In this document: one piece after another, positions 1-11,234 of the stretch
Numbering within the stretch: position 1 is the first letter of the stretch
Layout of the letters: every line of letters starts with the position of its first letter
DNA from: Sycon ciliatum
Taxonomy: Eukaryota > Porifera > Calcarea > Leucosolenida > Sycettidae
NCBI RefSeq assembly: GCF_964019385.1
Contig: NC_088651.1
Coordinates: forward strand, 7,067,645 to 7,131,644
Reading direction: 5' to 3'
DNA length: 64,000 bases
Notes under the pieces: model-generated
The model's input: only the letters and a program-made list of their open reading frames with translations
Told to the model about the DNA's origin: nothing
The model's database searches: none
Made by a program: the position numbers and the translations under genes

Positions 1-300
1 GGTTAGCCATATCACAAAATTCGCTCTATGGGAATAGGTGAAGTCAACTGTATTCCTGATGCAGATATGGAGCGACATTCCCGTGACTCGACCTTTGATC
101 CCGGTGACTGTGTAACTCGCACAGAGGAGCGCTTCTGTTGCAAAGTTTGGATCCCAGTGAATCATGAACTGTATACAAAATTGAAATAAGAAAGTACCAC
201 GAATCCGCGTACATACGAGTAGCAGGTAAAGAACTACATTTCCGTTTCCGTGGGACATCCCACCCCATATGGTCCATAACGGGTTAATGCACCTAGTCAT

Positions 301-301
<1 letters not shown>

Positions 302-376
<75 letters not shown>
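302..376. repeat. (CT)n microsatellite before linker exon, copy 1
   Basis: About 75 bp of nearly pure CT. It lies directly upstream of the acceptor of the exon at 409, so it probably serves as that exon's polypyrimidine tract. The paralogous exon at 30192 has a CT tract in the same place. The upstream 300 bp show nothing gene-like. Confidence 0.95.
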
Positions 377-379
<3 letters not shown>

Positions 380-408
380 CTCTTACTTTTTGTACTGTTC
401 CATTACAG

Positions 409-525
409 TTCAGAACAGCAGCTGGGCAGGCGGCGGGGACAAGGCACTCTGGTCGTTCATCTGGCAGAAAATTGAAGAAGCTGCGGAAGGCCCCACCTCC
501 GCCTTCACCAGCTGTCACATATCTG
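409..525 (+). CDS. Linker exon of upstream kinase-Kelch paralogue (copy 1)
   Basis: A 117 nt, phase 0 exon of 39 codons, preceded by ttccattacag and followed by gtacgt. The peptide begins FRTAAGQAAGTRHS, continues with a basic KLKKLRK patch and ends in a proline-rich PPPPSP stretch, so it is probably disordered. An exon of identical length and phase with close sequence lies at 30192-30308 in the complete downstream gene. This is the first visible exon of copy 1; its kinase and coiled-coil exons must lie left of the window. I recognise no domain in it. The call rests on splice sites plus paralogue conservation. Confidence 0.75.
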
Positions 526-1131
526 GTACGTCCCCATGCGGCAACACACTTGTCACACAGCAACAGCAACAGGCTGAACTTGTTGTTTCATGGACTATAT
601 GAGTAATTTGAAACTGTCCACCTCTCCACACTGCGCTCTTGGCCCACTGTTTCAAATTATTTTCAAATGGTCGAGTCCGTCGCAATTTCTGAGTTATATG
701 AGTGGTCCCCATTTTGTTAGGTTGTTCGTGGTACTTTCTTATTTCATGTGCCTGGCATGAAACCGGCTCGACGTAATACTACTTATATGCTACAACAAGA
801 ACAGTGCAAGACAGAGCTGGAAAGTACAACACCATACAAGATGGGACTAAACTTAGAAGTGAATTAGGACTACTAAATCACCCCCTTCTTTTAGGCTATG
901 GTGCGCAAGCTCGCGCTAACGCCGAGACCATAGGTCGGTGTTGTGGGCTTGCCTCACCAGCACAGGTTTGCTTTGCAGCCCCTACTCTCCCTGCTGTTTT
1001 GCTATTGTATATTCTGTTGTCTTCTCCCCTTCTGACCAGTAGGCTGTGTACTTAGTAAAAAAATAAATACTTGCATTTCCTGTGCGCCTGCACAAGACAG
1101 TACACTTTAACTCTGTATTACCAAGAGTATA
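526..1131 (+). other. Intron sequence, copy 1
   Basis: The first 190 bp align with the intron after the matching exon of copy 2 (about 30309-30480), so this is duplicated intron. Nothing gene-like is seen in the remainder. Confidence 0.6.
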
Positions 1132-2530
1132 CTTCCTCCGCGTCATTGAAATTGTCGCAGTTTGACATGTGACTTGTTACTGACAACTCCATAAGCTAAA
1201 CCATACAAAAATTATTACGTAGGATGATAGTCTGAAGTCTAGAGTAAGGTTCCAGGACAGGTGGACTGAGAGTTTCACACGGAGCTGAAAGCCCATTCGT
1301 CGCTGATGTCAATCTGTCCCCGGGGAAAATTGCGGAAAAAAATCGCAAAAAAACGCGGGGAAAAACGCGGCATAATATGGCATAATTTGCGGTGAATTTG
1401 CGGTAAACATGCGGTGAATAATATTGATGTGCGGCAATTTTCAGTGAGTATGTAGTGAAATCAATCAGTTACAAGTCTCTGGTGTAAGCACTCGTCATAT
1501 TTGAGTAAAAAGCCGCCACGATGAGACGTTGCTGACCGAACAGTGCACTGTGTGTACGTTTAGTTAAACAAAAAAGGTCAAAAAACGCGGGAAAATCGCG
1601 GAAAACGCGGCCTTTTAAAAATCGCAAAAAACGCGGAAAAAAACGCGGCCGCGGAATCGCAATTTTCCCCGGGAACAGGTCAATGGACCAAAAAAATATC
1701 GTTGCGCAAATTTTCCAGGAAGGTTGTAAGTATAAGTTGGTCGCACCTCATCTGAAACGCTTTAACATTCTCCACAGTACAAGAGCTGCTATGCTTGTCG
1801 TTTGCTAACTCTGGATGATTTCTACTTCACCACCAATGCAGTAAGAATACGCGATCGTTGCGAGGTCGATTGATTACCGTCGGCGGAATCACCTCGATGT
1901 TGAAATGAACTTTTGTAGCCGTGGGATGCCCATTCATTTTAGTTGTGTGGTCATTGCTTATGCAGGTTAGTATACATGTCCTATCACGTCGAGCGTGCAC
2001 TCTTTTTCAGCATCTCTGGTACAGTACCTGCACGTGCATCAGCAACTAGCACTACAGTGTACATGCAGAGTCTACACGGCCCTTGCAGGTACTCAGCTAC
2101 TGATTGTCGCAGCATTCCTTTGCATGAATGCAAGAGCGATACATGTTTCGCTCTTGTATGCATTAGTTTGCTCACCCCTCGATGTTCCTCCAAGCGCTGC
2201 CACTTGTTCCACGAAGTCATTCTCACCCCAGCTCAGGTAAAACAGTGATGAGTTTTTGACTGAATGGCTATAAGCGCGAGAAATATGCAGGCTGCAACGC
2301 CTGACTGGTCTCAGCGAGTCTAAAGTACCATTGCAACGACATCAGCGAAGAAATTGTGTCTAGTTCAAAATTTTCAGCTTCTAACAACAGAAAATAGAAC
2401 TTTGCCGTCACCCTATACTGATGACTATAGTCTATGTCCGATTCCTTAGCTGTGGTACGACTGCTTGTGAGTAGATACCCAGTTTTATATCATAAGTCAA
2501 ACTGCGACAATTTCGATGACGCGGAGGAAG
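1132..2530. mobile_element. Non-autonomous TIR element, TA target site, CTTCCTCCG ends
   Basis: The ends are inverted repeats of about 35 bp with one mismatch (1132-1166 and 2496-2530), starting CTTCCTCCG and flanked by TA on both sides. TA target sites and CTYCCTCCG-like ends recall Tc1/mariner and Stowaway-type MITEs. No transposase is recognisable inside. A shorter relative with the same terminal motif lies at 31441-32455. Another element (1314-1678) is nested within it. Confidence 0.75.
1314..1678. mobile_element. Nested 365 bp MITE with 6 bp target duplication
   Basis: The ends CTGTCCCCGGGGAAAATTGC and its imperfect reverse complement frame a segment rich in CGCGGAAAA-like motifs. The flanks repeat GTCAAT (1308-1313 and 1679-1684), a 6 bp target duplication. 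It sits inside the larger element 1132-2530, so it inserted later. Superfamily uncertain. Confidence 0.7.
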
Positions 2531-4585
2531 TATAAACAAGAGTGTGCAACTCCGGGATGGGTTGGCTTACGGTGGAATGTTTTATAGACGTCATCTTTTC
2601 TGAAAATCATGAGTCATACTGCAGGACGCACACGCTGTGAGTAGTTTTGGGACGTTTTGCCTCATGCACTTGGCCGGGCTTTACATTTTGCTAAACTTGC
2701 CATTTTACCTGATGAATTCGCAGCCTCCAGTTTTCACAGCCGAGGCCAATCGGAAAATTTGAAGTCGGTACACCAAGCGCATGAGCCTGTGAACTCAAGC
2801 AGCGTCCTTCTGTCATCTTCTGGAATCAGCTCGTTGTTTTGAGATGGATCTTATCTCTGTGTGGAAGAAAGCATCGGTGTGGCCCTTGGTGATCGACAGG
2901 TAGAAAACATGGCGGAAAACGCCGGCAGCGAAACGCTCGTCAGCCACCAAAGGGTTGCTGTCCATGAGTGAACATAAAACCGTGGGCGAAATATCACGCA
3001 GTGGAAAAGTTGACCACGAACCCTGATATTGAGACTCTCGCAGTCTCGGCACCTAATCTTGCTTGGCCGAACATCACTTCAAGTCGTGTCCTGCCGGAGG
3101 AAAGTGCACGACACACTTTTGACCTCAGCAAAAACCCGTGCACGGAAAAAAACTACAGAAGCGGGAGTGTTTTTCGTTTTTGAAAACACAAACTCGTGAT
3201 GAAGGTCAGTGCCCATCACGTGCTCTGTACGACTCTCGTCATGTTTTCTGAAAAAGATGACGTCAACAAAAATTCCGCGTGGGCCGGTGTATCTGCTAGA
3301 TTAACCCGACTGCAGCATGGACGATAAGTGCTGCGAATAGTGATCATGCACCCTGGCCTGAGTAGCTCGCTTGGCTAATTGAAAGTCTGCCGACCTGGGC
3401 CACATTATGTTGCTAATACATGCACAACCCCAGTCACAGCGCACAAGTTGGTTGAGTTTGGCCGTCAGGAGGCCAGCGCAAGGTATCCGGGGCGCGGGTC
3501 TGATTCCAGCGAGGGGCAATGTGGTACCCCGCAGCGCAAGGGTAGCGTGATACCCTAAGCCAACGTGCGTGCTGCATGAGTAGCGTGATACTCGCCGAGC
3601 GCTTTTGCTGTTGCCTAGCAACGCGTTTCTGTCTTTCCTGGGCCCCCAAATGCATGTTGGGTGGCCCTGCGCATGACTGCACGTTGTCATAGCAACCTTG
3701 GAAATCTCAAGCCGGTTACCAACAAGCTAGGAATCAGACCAAGCCGCCGAATGCCCCCGTCGGCCCCCGTCGCTTCATTGCAATTGAATTAATATTTTGT
3801 CCAGAATAGTGAGCTAGGACAGATCAAATACAATGTAGCTTGGAGTACCATCATGCTGAGTGGCACTCATTGTGAGACGTAGGATAGTGTAGACCGATAA
3901 TAAATACCAGGAGGCGTGGGTGGGAGGGAGAAATTGCAAAACAGTTGGATGCACACAGCAGCACAGCTAGCAAGAGAAAGAGCCGTGGATGGGTTTGTTC
4001 CTGTTTTTGATGGCTGTGGCCATCCGTTCGCCCAACGGTCTCGTGTGAGTACGGCGTTTGTTTGTGCTGCCAGCTCGCGTCCGGCGTTTGTTTGTGCTGC
4101 CAGCTCGGGCCCGGTGCGCGAGTGAAACCAAACCGTGACAAAGGCTTTCGCTCTTTAGTGCTATTGACTGGCTTTTCATACGATGCCTATTGATGTCTAG
4201 AGACATGCTGTCTAGCCTTCCCCTGGTACGCATTCACGGGGCTTTGTTGAAGTTCGTGCCGTGAACTGCCAAAGGGAATTGTTTGAATGGTGCTGGGGCG
4301 AGTGCGACATTACGGCGTCCCTGCAGCCGGCCTAATCGCGTTTGTTGCCACAACCGATTTTGTGCAGAAGAGATGTGGAGTTGCACATTCTTGTTTATCT
4401 ACTCTTGATAATACTCTTACGCCTCACCGCCTTGTAGTACTTTGAGGAAGGGCTCTTGGGTCTGCTCTCTAATGTCTTGCCCATGATCTAGGCAGAATAA
4501 TCATGCCTTGAAGTAGAGCATTGGACAAGTACAGTACGTCGACACCATGGTAGAGAACTGGGTACAGCTATGATACTCTCCTGTA
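2531..4585 (+). other. Intron sequence, copy 1, no gene seen
   Basis: I found no convincing coding exon here. The last 200 bp align with copy 2 near 33470-33660, so the 3' part is duplicated intron. Confidence 0.5.
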
Positions 4586-4714
4586 CTGTAAAACCAGGAA
4601 TTTTCGGTGGTGTATTATTTTCGTTTTTCCCAAAATCAACGGTTCGGTGGCACGAAAATTTCAGTAAACCAGTTTTCCATACCGCAGTCGGCATAAAATT
4701 TTCCTGTTTTGCAG
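4586..4714. mobile_element. 129 bp MITE with CTGTAAAACC-type ends
   Basis: Imperfect terminal inverted repeats, CTGTAAAACCAGGAA at the left and TTCCTGTTTTGCAG at the right. The matching intron of copy 2 (around 33590-33605) runs through without this segment, so it inserted after the gene duplication or was lost from copy 2. Confidence 0.6.
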
Positions 4715-4859
4715 CATAATCTCCTTGTGTCCCATCTGTTTAGTTGCGGAATCGGCATCTCTAGTACAGTTGTCTGCTGTTATTTCTGCCTGAAGACAGC
4801 AGTGAAACAATAGCTGCCACTAACAGTGTTTTTGATTCTCTTCCTGTTTGATGCTCTAG

Positions 4860-4964
4860 TCTGGGTCTAGCGGTGCTGGAGAAGCTGGAGTGACAAGACA
4901 AAGTGATCATTTGCTGAGTGGTCTGACTGCGCAGAAGATTGAACGAATCAACCAACAATCCAAG
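4860..4964 (+). CDS. Pre-Kelch linker exon, copy 1
   Basis: A 105 nt, phase 0 exon of 35 codons between atgctctag and gtgagc. The peptide runs SGSSGAGEAG..., then a probable short helix (HLLSGLTAQKIERINQQSK). The copy 2 exon at 33854-33958 has the same length and phase, and shares the HLL..LT.Q.IE.IN core. The conserved alternation of hydrophobic and charged residues suggests a short coiled-coil segment leading into the propeller. No known family is recognised. Confidence 0.72.
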
Positions 4965-5271
4965 GTGAGCATGCAGAGTGTACGAGTGCTAGCATAACAA
5001 GAGCAACTGCACGACTTTGAGGAGGAGGGATTGAAGAGGAGGGGACATCTGCTGCAAACAACTTTAGAAAATCCCGCCCCTCAAGTAGCGCTGTGTATAT
5101 GTCTTACTGGTTACTGGGATCTAGCCGCTGGTAGAACTCGTGTGCAATTTAGTTTAAATCTAAGATGCTTTAACTTATAGGGAACATCCATCCACTGACT
5201 GTTTCTTCTTGTTACGGTGTACCCTGCTTATCTCCAGTACAGTTTAGCATAGGCTGGTATTGGAGGCAGTG

Positions 5272-5461
<190 letters not shown>

Positions 5462-5801
5462 GGGAGGGCAATGCGTTTCATCAGCCGGCAGGGGGGGGGG
5501 GGGGCACAGTGTGTTCCACCATCGGAAAGGGCTGTTGTGCCATGCCGCATAATCGTTGCCAAGGAATGGAGCCCGCTGATTTGCTACTCATCGACCAAAG
5601 ATCAAGGATAGTGTCCTGGTGCGCAGATGGTGTAAACTGGCTGCTCGTATCGTCCCCTTGTTGGCTTCAACGCGTTTTTGCTCTAGCCCAGTAAGCACCA
5701 ATTTCAAGCATCGCTGACACTCTACTCAGAGAGGTCTGAGGTCGCCTAATGACTCCTCTCCCTGCTGACGAAATCACGACGAAACAACAGTACAAGAATG
5801 C

Positions 5802-5840
5802 ATGCGCCTACGCACCCATGCCATGGGTGCGTAGGCGCAT
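5802..5840. repeat. Perfect 39 bp palindrome
   Basis: Two 19 bp arms, ATGCGCCTACGCACCCATG and its exact complement, are separated by a single C at 5821. It would form a near loop-less cruciform. No coding function is seen. Confidence 0.95.
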
Positions 5841-6315
5841 CATGAGCTATGCTGGCGAGGTGCGGTGTACTCGGGATCAACGTACATGGCACACGCCAGA
5901 GGGGCAGTGTAATTGGAGAGGCCATTGTTGAGGGCTAAAAAAAGTTGCCTGCAAAGTGTGGCCAGCACATCGGAAAAAAAGGAAATTGTCCATTTGTGGA
6001 GTGTGTTGTATCAGTCAGGGAATGGGTGGGTGAGATAGGATGTTCCATCAGTTGGGGAATGGGTGGGCTGTGGTAAGGTATTCCATCAGTCAAAACCAAG
6101 AACAGAACTAGTGCTATAAGGTTGTGTCTGGTGAACATTAGGAAGGGCAAGTACGATGGTATCCCAGCCTCGAGTTTGGTGATCATTATTGGACATTGTT
6201 GAACAAGAAATATAAAGTTTGTGCAGCATTGTGGCAGCATTGAGTGATAACTACTTGCCTATCTCCAGCACGTGTGCGATGACACAGAGTTTGCTGTGCT
6301 TTCCGTGTTTTGCAG

Positions 6316-7758
6316 TGGACTAAAGTGATCTGTGGTACTGGAAGAGAAGTCGGGAGTACTAACATCGTCTTTGACGACTCTCTAGTTGTCATGTGTAGTG
6401 ACGGGAATGGTGCGATCACCTGCATCCGCCAGTACAGCAACCTGGAAGCGTTTCAAGACTTCCCCATGCCGGAGAACACCGCATTTCACCCGGCGCTCGC
6501 TCTGCATGGCAACACACTGTACATGTTCTGTCACGAGGTAGCGAGGTCTCCAGTTATCCTGAAAATCACCGCAGAGCAAGGGAAAGCAGCTGGAGAGACG
6601 GGCCGTTGGGTGAAGGTCACCGATGTACCTTATGAGATGCATCGTTACTGCGCTATGCATGCTACCGGTAGCTCTATTACCCTTCTCGGTGGTGAGGATC
6701 AGTTAACCCTTTAAGAGCCGGAGGAAATTTTCAAAATTGTGCATTTTTTCGTGTTCTTTGGATCATAGCTTCAGTTCTACTCACTCAATCCTCACAATCT
6801 AGGGCTTCCTGGAAAGGTCTCCGCGAGAGGAAGAGAATGAGGTCGATGATGATAGCCAGCACACCGTCTATCCAGCGCTAGATCGCAGCGACAGTACGAA
6901 AAATGCCCCAAATGCGTCCAATTGCGTCCCGCTCCAGATATTTCATTTTACTCGATCGTGGAGTTCCAATTTTTTCGCTGTGTACTCTTGACAATATCAA
7001 CAGTGAAACCCGTGCAAATTCGAGTAAGCCAACTTGACGAAAAGTCTCAAAATTCTCAATACTAAAGTCGCACTGCGCGCTTTTGAAATTGCCGCGATCG
7101 CGGCTCAACTTACGAGTGATTTATCTCAGGAACCGTTGCTCGCAGCGCTTCGCGGATTGTTTCTCCCGACAGGTGAGAGATTTCTCTTCGCCCTGGATAT
7201 TTCGATCACTGGATTTGAGCGAGATTGGACTGAGTTACGATCTTTTGAAGTTTTGCATTTGAATGCGTCGTTTACGACGCATTCAAGTATGGGGCGGCTC
7301 TTAAAGGGTTAACTTTAATGAAATCTACTTACCACATAAGCAGTTTCTCTTTCGCTGATAACCAGTGGAAATCATCCACTAATAGGTTTGTAAGTTCACT
7401 TTCTCCCCTGCCAGGTCGGAGTGCCCATGCATCAATTGTGCAGTGTAATGGTTCCCTGTACATGGTCGGCGGAGGCGATGGTGTATTCTTTCAACAAGAT
7501 GCCGGTGGTAAGTGGAGGGTAGCAAGCCGACTCAACGATGCAGACCTGCAATGTTCTGCGGCATGCACATTATCTGAGGACTGTATTGCCATTGTTGGCC
7601 CTTTCACAGCTATAGTCCACAACGTTGTAACCCAAGAGGTGCATCAATTGCTCCATTGTGGCATTAGCGCCTATCTCCCATCCCTTGCTCTGTTCAATGA
7701 CTGCCTGGTATATAGTCGTGATGGAGGACGGATGTGGAAGCTAGACATGAATGTGTGA
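6316..7758 (+). pseudogene. Terminal Kelch-like exon, copy 1, split by a MITE
   Basis: The acceptor gtgttttgcag precedes WTKVICG, phase 0. Residues up to about 130 align closely with the Kelch-like exon of copy 2 (35508-36338), including FHPALALHGNTLYMFCHEVA and SSITLLGG. The frame then enters a MITE (6707-7308) and meets a stop at 6712-6714. After the MITE the same frame resumes at 7313 with propeller blades (SFSFADNQW, SLYMVGGGDG, GGRMWKLDMNV) and ends at 7756-7758. Without the MITE and one TTAA, the frame is continuous for 278 codons against 276 in copy 2. So the exon is otherwise undamaged and disrupted only by the insertion. The gene may be a recent pseudogene, a truncated allele, or could splice the MITE out. 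The last codons overlap a good donor (GTGAGT at 7755-7760), so a further exon is possible. Confidence 0.8.
6707..7308. mobile_element. piggyBac-like MITE inserted in Kelch exon
   Basis: Perfect 14 bp terminal inverted repeats CCCTTTAAGAGCCG / CGGCTCTTAAAGGG, flanked by TTAA on each side (6703-6706, 7309-7312). TTAA targets and CCCTTT-type ends are hallmarks of piggyBac elements. The 602 bp interior encodes no recognisable transposase, so it is non-autonomous. It interrupts a coding exon that is uninterrupted in the paralogue. Confidence 0.9.
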
Positions 7759-8076
7759 GTAACGAGCACTTTGCTGCGTGTGAATACGCACGCGCGCCCG
7801 TGTGTGTGTGTACTGCAGTACTGTATATCATTTTTAGCACAATGTACTTGCCAATATGTACTATGCAGATCTAGTGAGCAGCTACAGCAGCACACAATCC
7901 AGGTATCCACTAACCTCTACGGTGTATCTCTATCTCTTGTACTTTGCTGGCATCTTTTAAAGAGCATTCACATTATCTTCCGCCGTACTCGTAATGAACG
8001 AAAGAAATGGCGTAAATTTAGTAGTGTTGACGCCATTTGGGCCAAAGCAACGTATGCGTACTGACTCCCCATAGTA
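7759..8076 (+). other. 3' flank of copy 1
   Basis: Sequence around 7830-7930 (AGCACAATGTACTTG..., then ATGCAGATCT and AATCCAGG) aligns with copy 2 near 36778-36870. The duplication therefore extends beyond the stop codon. It could be 3' UTR or a small extra exon. No clear AATAAA is seen. Confidence 0.5.
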
Positions 8077-8512
8077 CAGGTGAAATCTTGATAATTCGAC
8101 CCTCAAAATGCCAGGAAAAAACTTCTAATTATCCGGACATTCTAATTATCCAAACATGAACCCACAACACAATATGTGTGTCAAAATGCTCTCATGGTCA
8201 CGCAGAGTTGCGCTATGGACCTTGGACACAAATTTTACGGACACTGAACTGACCGGCACAGCCTGCTTGTGCAAACTGAACTGACCAGTACAGTGTACAG
8301 TGAACTTCGAATTACACTTTGCTAACTTCGAATTATCAGCACAAATCCCACACATTTTCTATGTAAGTGGAATCTGTGGGACTTCTAATTTACCGGACAT
8401 GTCCAGTTTGAGGTTTGAATTATCAGAAATTTTTATGTGGGAATCGTAATTGATAGAAATCGGTCCTGGAAAAACTTTTTAAGCCATATTCGAATTATCA
8501 GGATTCCACCTG
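8077..8512. mobile_element. pogo/Tigger-like MITE
   Basis: The ends CAGGTGAAATCTTGATAATT and the complement of CAGGTGGAATCCTGATAATT form terminal inverted repeats of about 23 bp, flanked by TA (8075-8076, 8513-8514). CAG...GATAATTCGA ends with TA targets are typical of pogo/Tigger elements. The interior repeats CGAATTATC-like motifs and has no transposase. Confidence 0.85.
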
Positions 8513-8514
8513 TA

Positions 8515-9560
8515 GTAGAGTACGTTCTGCACAGGGCTAGACCAGACTATTATTATTTGCATGTCTTGCAAGTGCACGGTGTGTGCGTGTGTGCGTGTGT
8601 GCGCGTGTGGATTTCATTGCGCAGCACTGTATTATGTTATGGCTATTGGGGGTTGTCATGTGCCTGTTGGCTGAGAGAGTATGGAGGATTAAGGAGGAGA
8701 AATGTTCGCATATCTTTTATAGCGGCCCGTCTAAAATAAGCGCCACATCACTTCAGGCCCTTTGTGTGGATTTTGTTCAAAACGCGTGAAAATTTAGAGC
8801 TCGCAGACTAGGCATTGGCAGATAATGCTCGAAAAGGTGGCAGATTCTGCTCGAAAAGCAGTGAAATTGGCAGAACCATACAAACCAAAGGCAATTCCTC
8901 GAATTCTGCTCCATTTCTTTATCCACATACCAAACATGCAAGAAACTTACCAGAAAAAGTACCGAATTCTGCCAATTTTTCTGCCGGCATTATCCGCATA
9001 TGCCTATCACAGACTGCTAATCGCCCTGGCCAGCATTGCCGAAAATATGGTATAGGGTGGGTATGGGAAAGCATGGTGGGCATCTGAATGTAATAATTTT
9101 AGAGAGTTAAAGCACGAGCTGATTGTTTAGTAACTGGTGGTGTTAGTGGACATTATAGCGTAACTTCTAGTTTGGTCTTTTTTTCTTTATTAAAGTTAAG
9201 CCCTCACCATCATCTACACGGATTTCAAAAGCGTCGACCTCCATTTTGAAAACATGGTGGCTGGCCGCGGTACCCATAGGTCCACCTGGAAAGTCTTGAA
9301 GGGAAACGACTGGAGGCCGGTTTCGGAGGTAATTTTCGGCCAAACGGCAATCAAATCGTAAAATTTGAAGCGGACGATCTGTTGGTATCTATCGAAAGGA
9401 GACGTTGGTCCATAACAAATCTATGGAAACTACACCGTATGAACCAAGGAATTACGGTACGTTTGAGAATTTTGGTACATTAGCTGTACGCTGATTGGTC
9501 GATTAGCGCGACCGTTGACAAACGGGCGAGTCACATTTTGTACAGCGTTGGTGAGGGCTG
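8515..9560. other. Intergenic, no gene seen
   Basis: Contains a short GT-rich patch near 8580-8610 and AT-rich unique sequence. No coding or RNA feature recognised. Confidence 0.5.
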
Positions 9561-9740
9561 AAGTTTACGCTTCACGTTTCGTTTTTAATTTCGAAGGGGA
9601 GATCATGCATGGCCAAAATGGCACTTCTCACGTTGCAACCTGACATTTCAACGCGACAGACGGTCAACTCACGGTGAAAAAGTGATTCAACACACGTTAC
9701 TCACGTTCCAAATTGAAAGAACTTAAAGAGTAAACTCTCT
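9561..9740 (-). mobile_element. MITE family A, copy 1
   Basis: AGTTTACGCTTCACGTTT at one end and the degenerate complement AAGAGTAAACT at the other. Its reverse complement aligns over its length with 18981-19206. The family has several ACGTGA-type direct and inverted motifs. No coding capacity. Confidence 0.7.
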
Positions 9741-10527
9741 ATTGGGTGTATCTGAATGTACTCTAGGGGACATGGAAATCCAGTCGATTGACCGGGGCCG
9801 GCGCCCTCAGCGCGTACATAATGCTGCGCGCAGCACACAAAGTCATGTTGATCCGCGATGTGACCAGCACGCTGCATCGCATAATCATGCATGTTCCGCT
9901 TATCCACGGTTGCATGGTCAGCACCCCGGGGCCGCTAGACGTGCGACCGGATTTCCATGTCGTGATCCTCCAGATCGGCGCGAAAATTGCCAGGTGTGGA
10001 CGGTGTTGTTGCACAGGTTTCCGACAAATTTGTGTGTGTATAGGTAGCCCGACCCCATCGCCCGGTTTCATGTCGGGGTCGGTGTCTGAGCATCGGCCGA
10101 AAATCGGGCTAGTGGGGACCAGGCATTAGAGATCAGATTTGTTTTCTTCACAACCCATCGCTGTAATGAAACATCATAGCTACGGACCTCAAGCAATGTT
10201 TTCACAGGTATATGGCCATTTTGAAATCACATTTCTGCGCAAGATTTGTTTTGTTTCAAGCCTATATTTAGACAAGAAACGACCGAAAATGCCATGGAAT
10301 CACCAGCAGACCTCTATTTCCCCTGCCCTGCCTAATTACCCTGAAAGCCCAGGATAGAACGGAACACCTGTCATTTGTTTTTGCAAAACACTGTCGCAAC
10401 CATAGACGGCCACAGTGTATTGCCTCTCCATTTTAGGAGACGGTAAAGATATGGGGACATATGACATGTTGACCTGGAATAACACACACACAACACACAA
10501 CGTAGCTCATATAATTATTACCGTATT

Positions 10528-10560
10528 TCCCCGATTATAAGTCGCAGCCCATTCTCACGT
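10528..10560 (+). mobile_element. Left end of a CCGTATTTCC-type MITE
   Basis: CCGTATTTCCCCGATTATAAG preceded by TA matches the terminal repeat of a widespread invertebrate MITE family also seen at 29694-29872 (right end) and, diverged, at 16811 and 41959. The other end is missing here. Confidence 0.5.
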
Positions 10561-10595
10561 CCGAACCAAATCGTCTCAATGCATGCACATAAGTA

Positions 10596-10727
10596 TATAA
10601 TATTACCTGAAGCCGAGTGAATATGGGCGAATATTCACTAGTATACAAACCGAGGCGAAGCCGAGGTTTGTATAACTAGTGAATATTCGCCCATATTCAC
10701 GAGGCTGAAGGTAATATTAGACTTATA
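10596..10727. repeat. Long hairpin (fold-back) element
   Basis: Two arms of about 60 bp are near-perfect reverse complements around 10660-10668. Shared blocks include TAATATTACCT, GTGAATATGGGCGAATATTC and ACAAACCGAGGC. The outer part (AAGTATATAATATTACC / GGTAATATTAGACTTA) is slightly diverged. No coding content; probably a fold-back MITE. Confidence 0.85.
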
Positions 10728-11006
10728 CCTCTCCATATTCACCCTCTCGTCCCTAAAACCCGACAAACGAGTCCTGTTCGTCAAACATGTACTACACTGT
10801 AGTACGTACATGCACGCAGAACTAACGTTACTTCACTATCCTAAACCGACTGGCACGTTCTTGCATGAATCTGAGAACGATTTTCACGTGTACTTGATGA
10901 CGGAATCTTGTTCAACCTCAGTGTTGATTGAGGAATGAGGATCGATCGTACACGTTCTGGTGCATGTGAGGTGACGACCTTGGAGAACACGCTCGTGCAG
11001 CTTTGT

Positions 11007-11171
11007 GGCGGGAGCCAATCGTTACCGGTTGGTGTCGATTAGAGGATTGCTTTGTTACCGGTTGGTTTCGATTAGAAGATCGCTTTTGGCGGGAGCCAAT
11101 CATCGTCGGTTTCGATGGGAAGATTTGACCAATCTGGGAGCAGCGCGCCAATTCCGGAGTCGGTATATAAA
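11007..11171 (+). promoter_or_regulatory. TATA/CCAAT promoter of the Crypton-like relic
   Basis: Two copies of GGCGGGAGCCAATC (11007-11020, 11088-11101) carry a CCAAT box in GC-rich context. Between them, TTACCGGTTGGTKTCGATTAG is repeated twice. TATATAAA lies at 11164-11171, about 65 bp before the ATG at 11235. The spacing resembles a polymerase II core promoter with a start site near 11195-11200. Confidence 0.6.
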
Positions 11172-11234
11172 CAGCGAGCCAAGCCATTCTGCCTTCACTT
11201 ATCTTCAAAGTTTGGCAAAGTACAAGTCGAAAAT

